A stretch of DNA of 10,514 nucleotides, from positions 1 through 10,514 of the forward strand of contig SFTJ01000073.1 of assembly GCA_004563195.1 (NCBI GenBank), in the 5' to 3' direction. The position numbers and the translations under genes are program-made. Source of the stretch: a bacterium. GTDB lineage: Bacteria; Bacteroidota; Bacteroidia; Bacteroidales; Muribaculaceae. The notes beneath the pieces were generated by a model. That model did no database searches, was not told where the DNA came from, and saw nothing but the letters and a program-made list of their open reading frames with translations. Every line of letters starts with the position of its first letter. The first letter of the stretch is position 1. Below, one piece after another: positions 6,905-10,514 of this stretch.

Positions 6905-6942
6905 GCCGTCACTTCTTCCGGGAGGTGGCGGCTTTCTCTTTT
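6905..6942 (+). terminator. Integrase terminator overlapping the repressor 3' end
   Basis: GCCGTCACTTC (6905-6915) pairs with GAGGTGGCGGC (6922-6932) over 11 positions with two G-U pairs, followed by TTTCTCTTTT. It starts 22 bp after the integrase stop. The hairpin includes the stop codon of the convergent repressor gene (6909-6911). Confidence 0.7.
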
Positions 6943-7373
6943 ACAGATAGTTCGGAACGTAGCCGCTCTATCTCTTTGGCCTGTTCATCAATCCTCTTTT
7001 CCATACGTTCAAGCCTGTTATTCATCGGCCCCATGAAGGCTGTCATGTTCTTTATAATCTCCGCCATGTCAGCGAGGATATATGAAAAACGATCCATCTG
7101 CGGAGGTTCCGGTACCGGCTCTTGCTGACGCGGCGCGGTTTCTTTTATCATGCGGCCCTCGCCGCTCCATATCCATTCAAAACTCAACGGCGGATAAACG
7201 CCGCACAGACTCTTAACGAAGCGTTCCGATACATTCGATTTGCCGGTTATCACCTGCGACACGACGCTGGGATTGTAACCCATTTTCTCAGCTATGGCAC
7301 GGTTAGAGTTGAACAGCTTGTTGTCTTTAAGCCATTCCATCGCCTGTCTTACCCTTTCTCTTATGCTGTCCAT
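6909..7373 (-). CDS. HTH (lambda-repressor-like) protein with C-terminal coiled coil
   Basis: A 154-residue protein. Residues 4-60 form a helix-turn-helix domain of the XRE / lambda-repressor class, with RAIAEKMGYNPSVVSQVITG as the recognition helices. FEWIWSGEGRM follows, as is frequent after the HTH in Bacteroidales prophage and ICE repressors. A Pro/Gln/Glu-rich linker (about 80-92) leads into a heptad-rich segment (about 105-148) rich in Lys, Glu, Arg and Leu, a likely coiled coil for oligomerisation. There is no S24 peptidase domain, so RecA-stimulated self-cleavage is not expected. ATG at the complement of 7371-7373 is chosen; the frame continues 20 codons further, but that stretch is AT-driven and unlike protein. 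The gene faces away from the early operon across 211 bp, which suggests a maintenance repressor, by analogy with phage immunity regions. Coiled coil and role are inferred. Confidence 0.85.
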   Translation of the reverse strand: MDSIRERVRQAMEWLKDNKLFNSNRAIAEKMGYNPSVVSQVITGKSNVSERFVKSLCGVYPPLSFEWIWSGEGRMIKETAPRQQEPVPEPPQMDRFSYILADMAEIIKNMTAFMGPMNNRLERMEKRIDEQAKEIERLRSELSVKEKAATSRKK

Positions 7374-7404
7374 AAACTTGTGTTTATATTTTCTAATAAA
7401 TTTG

Positions 7405-7482
7405 ATTAGGTATTTCCAATAATAACACTTCAAACAATCATTTAGTACAATTAGTTTGTTAGTGTTAATGCAACTACCTAAT
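7405..7482. promoter_or_regulatory. Candidate operator half-sites in the divergent control region
   Basis: ATTAGGTA (7405-7412) and its complement TACCTAAT (7475-7482) form an 8-bp inverted pair. The first also belongs to the smaller palindrome CTAAT-7 bp-ATTAG (7393-7409). The 7374-7584 intergenic stretch is strongly AT-rich and separates the repressor from the rightward genes, where operators are expected. AT-rich DNA makes chance matches likelier, so this is tentative. Confidence 0.35.
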
Positions 7483-7504
7483 TTAGATTAATTATTTCTA
7501 ATTG

Positions 7505-7535
7505 CAAAGATAATCATTTTTCTAAACATAGCTAA
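7505..7535 (-). promoter_or_regulatory. Candidate leftward promoter for the repressor gene
   Basis: On the minus strand TATCTTTG (complement of 7505-7512) is an exact -7 element. The -33 match is weak: TTAG instead of TTTG, 19 nt away (complement of 7532-7535). Transcription from about 7498 would give a leader of about 125 nt that contains the candidate operators. No canonical rightward promoter was found for the gene at 7585. Confidence 0.45.
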
Positions 7536-7584
7536 TGGTTGCTAAAAGAAAAAATGTCAAACAGCTTATAAAACGGATACGACT

Positions 7585-7860
7585 ATGAGTGAAGACAGAC
7601 GCATAACAATGAGGCTCACAAGGATTGAGAACACCCTTGAAGAGATAAAGCGGAACATCACCGCACCGGTGCCTCCCGACAGAAAGATAACCGTGCGTGA
7701 GGCGGCGGAGATCATGCACTGTTCAGACCAGCGTGTACGCGATGCGATACATGACGGCTCCCTGAAAGCGGAGCGTAACGGGCGGCGTTTTTTCCTCTCT
7801 CTTTACGATGTGAGGGCGCGTGCCGGATACGCAACACTTGAAAAAAAACGGCAGACCTGA
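7585..7860 (+). CDS. Small helix-turn-helix protein, excisionase-like
   Basis: A 91-residue protein. The first 30 residues form an amphipathic helix (RLTRIENTLEEIKRNI), possibly for dimerisation. Residues about 35-85 look like a HTH_17 / MerR-type DNA-binding domain: ITVREAAEIMHCSDQRVRDAI, in part, with the following DGSLKAERNGRRFFLSLYDV corresponding to the wing that ends such domains. Members of this class act as excisionases or early regulators in phages and integrative elements. It is the first rightward gene after the divergent control region, where a Cro-like or excisionase role would be natural. No effector domain is present. DNA binding is well supported; the exact role is a guess. 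Confidence 0.8.
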   Translation: MSEDRRITMRLTRIENTLEEIKRNITAPVPPDRKITVREAAEIMHCSDQRVRDAIHDGSLKAERNGRRFFLSLYDVRARAGYATLEKKRQT

Positions 7861-7886
7861 TTCATTTAATCTTAAAGGACGAAATT

Positions 7887-8162
7887 ATGACTACACAACA
7901 GATAAAGGAGATTGACTCCAAGTGTCTTAACGACTATCTCGCCACGCTACCCCATACTGACCACCGTTTTTTCGTGACAGCGGTAGTAAGAGCCTGCGGA
8001 GAAGGCATCAAACGCAAGACATTCTATAACTGGAAAGCCGGATGCTGCTGCATACCCTCCTTCTGCAAGAAAGAGATAGAGAGGATTGCCGGATGTGTGG
8101 TGTTCCCGAAGGAACTCTATGTTACAGACCGCGATGTTGACACTCAAAGCGGAAAAGCCTGA
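7887..8162 (+). CDS. Small protein of unknown function, possible DNA-binding
   Basis: A 91-residue protein that starts 26 bp after the preceding gene, with AAAGGA about ten bases before ATG 7887. The central part, VVRACGEGIKRKTFYNWKAG, followed by CIPSFCKKEIERIAG, has the pattern of a HTH in which TFYNWK would be the recognition helix; similar stretches occur in small regulators of Bacteroidales phages. Six cysteines (one near residue 13, one in ACGEG, three consecutive in AGCCCIP and one in FCKKE, with another in GCVVF) are many for this size, but no clear zinc ligand set emerges. The sequence gives no enzyme motif. By position it belongs to the early rightward operon. I do not recognise a named family. 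Confidence 0.7.
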   Translation: MTTQQIKEIDSKCLNDYLATLPHTDHRFFVTAVVRACGEGIKRKTFYNWKAGCCCIPSFCKKEIERIAGCVVFPKELYVTDRDVDTQSGKA

Positions 8163-8215
8163 CACACACGCACCAATTCCCATATATATGTACCCCAAGA
8201 ATATAAACAGCCGAA

Positions 8216-9013
8216 ATGAACCGTTCATGGATACCCGTAATGCACTATCTCCGCGACGTGGAATGGCTCTACTCCGAGAGCCGGATGGTACATCTCTGGC
8301 TGGAGATACTTTTCCGCGTGCAGAGAGCCAAAGGCACATACCCCATAAAAGGCACGACAATAGACATCCTGCCCGGTCAGTTCGTGGCCTCGACACGAAA
8401 ACTGGCCGCCTCGATTGGAGCGGACAAAGATACAGTAGGAAGATACATGAGGATTTTTGAAGCGCAGAAGTGGATACGGCGACTTGAAATAGGCAACGCG
8501 ACATTATACACGGTGCTTGTCATGGATCAGATACCCGGTTTTTCAATCATGGCTCAACAGGATACAGCGGCTGTCGGGGCTTCTTCAGAAACTCAATCCC
8601 CCACAAATGGGGACACTTCTTCCGACACTGTTGGGGACACCTTTGGGGACATATATTATATAGATAATAATATAAATAAAAATTCTCTCTCCCCCGCGCG
8701 TGAAGGAGAAGTTTTTGAAATTTTTTCAAAGGATACGGCTTCGCTCGACGAAATAGCCGGAGCCTTGCACTGCGAAAGGAAGATACTTGAAAATATGCTT
8801 CCTGACTTTTTTCAGGAGTGCAGGATCAAGAAAAAAAATCATCAGACCGTACAGGAGTGCAAGGATCATTTTTTCAACTGGGCCCGCGCCCGATTAGAAC
8901 GAGAACGGAACAATGGCATACCCAAAGAAAATAAACCCGGCGGAAGCCGTCAGGGAAATCAGAGAGGCCGCAGAACGCCGATTAAACCGAACTGTGGACT
9001 TATCGAGGATTAG
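8216..9013 (+). CDS. Winged-helix replication initiator protein (lambda O / DnaD-like)
   Basis: A 265-residue protein. The N-terminal part (about 1-115) is a winged-helix domain of the kind in phage and plasmid initiators: WIPVMHYLRDVEWLYSES, then PGQFVASTRKLAASIGADKD and TVGRYMRIFEAQKWI. The middle (about 118-165) is a low-complexity linker with a four-residue periodicity (NGDT, SSDT, VGDT, FGDI) and Asn/Ile/Tyr-rich residues. The C-terminus (about 165-240) is helical, with CKDHFFNWARARLERE, like domains that recruit helicase loaders; it ends in a basic tail. The linker DNA carries the candidate origin. The next gene, an AAA+ helicase loader, overlaps this one by 101 bp in another frame; the initiator-loader pair is the strongest evidence for role. 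Start ATG 8216 has no obvious Shine-Dalgarno. Sequence-level family name not certain. Confidence 0.8.
   Translation: MNRSWIPVMHYLRDVEWLYSESRMVHLWLEILFRVQRAKGTYPIKGTTIDILPGQFVASTRKLAASIGADKDTVGRYMRIFEAQKWIRRLEIGNATLYTVLVMDQIPGFSIMAQQDTAAVGASSETQSPTNGDTSSDTVGDTFGDIYYIDNNINKNSLSPAREGEVFEIFSKDTASLDEIAGALHCERKILENMLPDFFQECRIKKKNHQTVQECKDHFFNWARARLERERNNGIPKENKPGGSRQGNQRGRRTPIKPNCGLIED
8608..8684. other. Candidate replication origin inside the initiator gene
   Basis: Four units begin exactly 12 bp apart at 8608, 8620, 8632 and 8644. Units 1, 3 and 4 share TGGGGACA; unit 2 (TTCCGACAC) is degenerate. Immediately after come 34 bp (8651-8684) with only one G and no C, a plausible DNA-unwinding element. 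The arrangement of iterons plus AT-rich tract within the initiator's interdomain linker is that of lambda ori in gene O. Because 12 bp is four codons, selection on the protein could also produce the period, so the origin call is an inference. Confidence 0.5.
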
Positions 9014-9620
9014 CGGATACAAGACGCTTTTCATGCAGTGTGCCGTTGCCGTCTGCCCCGGCTTCACTGTGAGGGAGGAAATGAAACCTGCCTACAACGA
9101 CATCGTTCACTGGGCGGTGATGGACTATGACGGCAACCTTGATCCGGACAAGGGGCTTCTTATCTGGGGCGACATCGGAACGGGCAAATCCACCATGCTG
9201 AAAATCATCAGGGAGTTCTGCTCCCTTGTGAGGCCGCGTATCGACGGCAACCGATATTATTTCCGGATAGACAACGTGATTGATGTATGCGCCGCTTACG
9301 CCGACGAGTCAATATACGGAGGCTACCGTGGCATCAGGCAGTATATCGACAGTCCGAGACAGGCGTTTGACGAACTTGGCAGCGAGACAGTGCCGACAGG
9401 AAGGTACGGCAACTTCGAGAATGTTATGCAGTACATCTTCCAGTCACGTTACGACAACCGCTACCACCAGTTCACCCATGCCACCACCAATTTCACGATT
9501 GACCAGATACAGGATGTCTATGGCGAGAGGATATATGACCGCTTCAAGGAGATGTTCAATTTCATCGCTTTGCGAGGAAAGACATTCAGGATAAACACTC
9601 AAAAGAACATAGAAAAATGA
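8913..9620 (+). CDS. DnaC-like AAA+ helicase loader
   Basis: A 235-residue ATPase of the DnaC/IstB group. The Walker A motif GDIGTGKST is at residues 86-94, Walker B AFDELG with Asp153 and Glu154, a sensor-1-like TTN at 191-193, and a downstream arginine stretch YGERIYDRFKEMF (203-215) where the arginine finger of DnaC lies. The N-terminal 70 residues are the helicase-binding region in relatives. It should deliver the replicative helicase (host DnaB) to the origin opened by the preceding initiator. ATG 8913 lies 101 bp before the end of the initiator gene; residues from there on are conserved-looking (INPAEAVREIREAAERR), so the overlap appears real. The stop overlaps the next start (ATGA). 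An IstB transposase helper is unlikely because no IstA is nearby. Confidence 0.93.
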   Translation: MAYPKKINPAEAVREIREAAERRLNRTVDLSRISGYKTLFMQCAVAVCPGFTVREEMKPAYNDIVHWAVMDYDGNLDPDKGLLIWGDIGTGKSTMLKIIREFCSLVRPRIDGNRYYFRIDNVIDVCAAYADESIYGGYRGIRQYIDSPRQAFDELGSETVPTGRYGNFENVMQYIFQSRYDNRYHQFTHATTNFTIDQIQDVYGERIYDRFKEMFNFIALRGKTFRINTQKNIEK

Positions 9621-9859
9621 AAGACAACGTACAACCCACACCCATAGATTGGGAACAGCGGAAATATGACCTTGCGGTCGCGCTGTATTATCACGACATA
9701 CGGCTGTCGGATATAGTGACTCCGGAGAACCGTCTTGCACGGTGGCCAGCGCATATCAGCCTCTCCGCAGAGATGGCAGTGGAAGCCGCCGAAGTTTTCA
9801 TAAACGAATACCGCCGGCAGGCGGTGATGGAAAGTGGGGAGAAAAGCCATGCGCCCTGA
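9617..9859 (+). CDS. Small protein of unknown function
   Basis: An 80-residue acidic-to-neutral protein coupled to the helicase loader by an ATGA overlap and overlapped at its own end by the next gene. Sequence features are an aromatic N-terminal helix (DLAVALYYHDIRLSDIV), a turn (TPENRLARWPAH) and a second helix (AEMAVEAAEVFINEYRRQ). There is no signal peptide, membrane segment or metal motif. Tight translational coupling supports it being a real gene of the replication operon. I do not recognise the family; a helical accessory protein is all that can be said. Confidence 0.75.
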   Translation: MKDNVQPTPIDWEQRKYDLAVALYYHDIRLSDIVTPENRLARWPAHISLSAEMAVEAAEVFINEYRRQAVMESGEKSHAP

Positions 9860-10082
9860 TTTTCAAAGGATAGTCCCCGATTTGCTGTATTCGGTGATGG
9901 CGGCGAGAAAATTGCTCGGCATAAGCCATACAACGATTTACGAATACATGAGGCAATCGCCCCCGGTACTCCCGTACCGCCGCTCGGAAAACGGCTGGCA
10001 CAGGCTGATACTCGGAAGCGACATAATTTTCCTGCTCGACCACCCGCAGGTCAAGCGAGGAAGAAAACGGAAGAACCGATAA
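9849..10082 (+). CDS. Small HTH protein, excisionase/AlpA-like
   Basis: A 77-residue protein. Residues about 15-40 (AARKLLGISHTTIYEYMR) fit the helix-turn-helix of the excisionase/HTH_17 class, with LPYRRSENGWHRLILGSDIIFLL as the wing (given in part: YRRSENG, HRLILGSDI), and a strongly basic tail KRGRKRKNR. ATG 9849 is chosen over an in-frame GTG at 9834 because GGGGAG lies nine bases before it, one of the few good Shine-Dalgarno sites here. It overlaps the previous gene by 11 bp. Such proteins act as excisionases or regulators of element genes. No terminator was found after it. Confidence 0.75.
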   Translation: MRPDFQRIVPDLLYSVMAARKLLGISHTTIYEYMRQSPPVLPYRRSENGWHRLILGSDIIFLLDHPQVKRGRKRKNR

Positions 10083-10092
10083 AACGGCACTG

Positions 10093-10464
10093 TCAGTTCC
10101 AGAGATACCACGGCGAGGGGCGCGGAGCGGAGAAGGCTTCGGAGAGGTCGATGGCGAGTAGCCATGCCTGGATACGTATGCCGTCCATGTCGGAGAGTGT
10201 CTGGGCATATCGGCTCTCTCCGGCACCCGAAATCCGGCACCACTGCCGCGCGAAGATGTCGGGTTGGAAAGCGTCGATGAACGACAGTATGTCGTCCACC
10301 AGCGAAGTCGGTTTGCTACCGGTCATGTCGGCTGAGAAGCAGAATGGCACTCCGCTCTCGGTATTCCGCCTGAAATCGAAAGAGGTGATGTTACCGTCTC
10401 TCACATTGGCGGTCACGCTCCAGCCGCATTGTGCGGCAACTTGGATTATGGTTTGTAAAATCAT
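10093..10464 (-). CDS. Conserved-looking protein of unknown function
   Basis: A 123-residue protein on the opposite strand, converging on the HTH gene with 10 bp between stops. It opens with a helix (ILQTIIQVAAQCGWSV), then beta-like stretches (FDFRRN, PFCFSADM) and acidic, aromatic helical segments (SLVDDILSFIDAFQPDI). It has the general appearance of a family of small proteins encoded on Bacteroidales conjugative and mobilizable elements, which have no known function; this likeness is from memory and is uncertain. No signal peptide or membrane segment is seen. A minus-strand gene may end one base upstream of its ATG, which would suggest an operon entering from the right. Confidence 0.7.
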   Translation of the reverse strand: MILQTIIQVAAQCGWSVTANVRDGNITSFDFRRNTESGVPFCFSADMTGSKPTSLVDDILSFIDAFQPDIFARQWCRISGAGESRYAQTLSDMDGIRIQAWLLAIDLSEAFSAPRPSPWYLWN

Positions 10465-10465
10465 G

Positions 10466-10514
10466 TCAGTACACGTTTATGTCTGCCACGTCCGGCATGG
10501 AGGTGGCAGACCGA
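10466..10514 (-). CDS. Possible 3' end of a leftward gene (partial)
   Basis: On the minus strand a frame open from the window edge reads MPDVADINVY before a TGA at the complement of 10466-10468, one base before the ATG of the next gene. The close spacing suggests an operon, but only about 15 codons are visible and another frame is also open, so the gene is not proven. Confidence 0.3.
   Translation of the reverse strand, partial: RSATSMPDVADINVY
10481..10511. repeat. 13-bp inverted repeat near the right edge
   Basis: GTCTGCCACGTCC (10481-10493) and GGAGGTGGCAGAC (10499-10511) pair at 12 of 13 positions around a 5-base loop. No T tract follows on either side within the window, so a terminator is not supported; a protein-binding site or part of a coding hairpin is possible. 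Confidence 0.6.

Larger units (their letters stand above)
5260..10514. mobile_element. Left part of an integrated element (prophage or ICE/IME) at tRNA-Lys
   Basis: The inferred element begins in or just after the tRNA 3' end; the exact junction cannot be read and 5260 marks the T-arm as the earliest likely point. It contains an integrase directed away from the tRNA, a repressor, a divergent early operon with replication initiator and helicase loader, and small genes of unknown function. No second copy of the tRNA 3' end is present up to 10514, so the right end lies beyond the window. The repressor and replication genes resemble a temperate phage control region, but no virion or transfer gene is visible to decide between prophage and integrative conjugative or mobilizable element. 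Confidence 0.8.

Noticed and set aside
7374..7433. 20-residue N-terminal extension of the repressor
   Set aside because: Composition is Lys/Tyr/Phe/Ile from AT-rich DNA, and the HTH domain begins normally after the ATG at 7373.
8086..8460. 124-codon plus-strand frame overlapping the initiator
   Set aside because: It is a shadow frame across two better-supported genes and has no recognisable features.
5442..10514. A phage-defence or toxin-antitoxin module among the small genes
   Set aside because: The small proteins look like HTH regulators or replication accessories; no toxin, nuclease, or sensor domain was recognised.

Overview
The window looks like a Bacteroidales chromosome (Bacteroidetes) with the left end of an integrated mobile element. 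Three promoters match the Bacteroidetes sigma-ABfr consensus exactly (TTTG, 20 bp, TAnnTTTG), Shine-Dalgarno sequences are mostly absent, and the protein sequences are of Bacteroidales type. I cannot name the genus from sequence alone; a Muribaculaceae- or Bacteroidaceae-like gut organism is an inference.

The chromosomal part is 1-5278. It begins with the C-terminal end of a radical SAM/SPASM protein and a GT4 glycosyltransferase in tandem, probably the tail of a surface-polysaccharide cluster. A hairpin terminator separates them from a convergent ychF (Obg-like ATPase) and a DUF4250 gene. Next comes an RluA-family pseudouridine synthase with a long N-terminal extension. Its stop codon lies inside a degenerate 56-bp tandem repeat. 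A tRNA-Lys(UUU) gene with its own strong promoter ends the chromosomal part.

The element starts at or within the 3' end of the tRNA and runs off the right edge; the right attachment site is not seen. About 480 bp follow without a credible gene. They hold two families of short repeated motifs (TTAGCA, and GTACCACA in both orientations), a perfect promoter, and a perfect 11-bp hairpin, all before a tyrosine recombinase. Convergent to the integrase is a lambda-repressor-like HTH protein with a C-terminal coiled coil. Divergent from the repressor is a rightward gene set: two small DNA-binding-like proteins, a winged-helix replication initiator, an overlapping DnaC-type helicase loader, a small unknown protein and an excisionase-like HTH protein. 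A leftward unknown gene closes the window.

The logic is that of a temperate phage or phage-like integrative element: integrase, repressor, divergent early operon, and initiator plus helicase loader. No structural, terminase, relaxase or conjugation gene is visible, so prophage and ICE/IME cannot be told apart here. The most interesting observation is a candidate replication origin inside the initiator gene. Four 12-bp iteron-like units are followed at once by a 34-bp tract with a single G, at the linker between the two domains, as in the lambda O gene. The second is the dense motif array upstream of the integrase, which may be its arm-site and autoregulation region. No defence island or wholly new system is evident.
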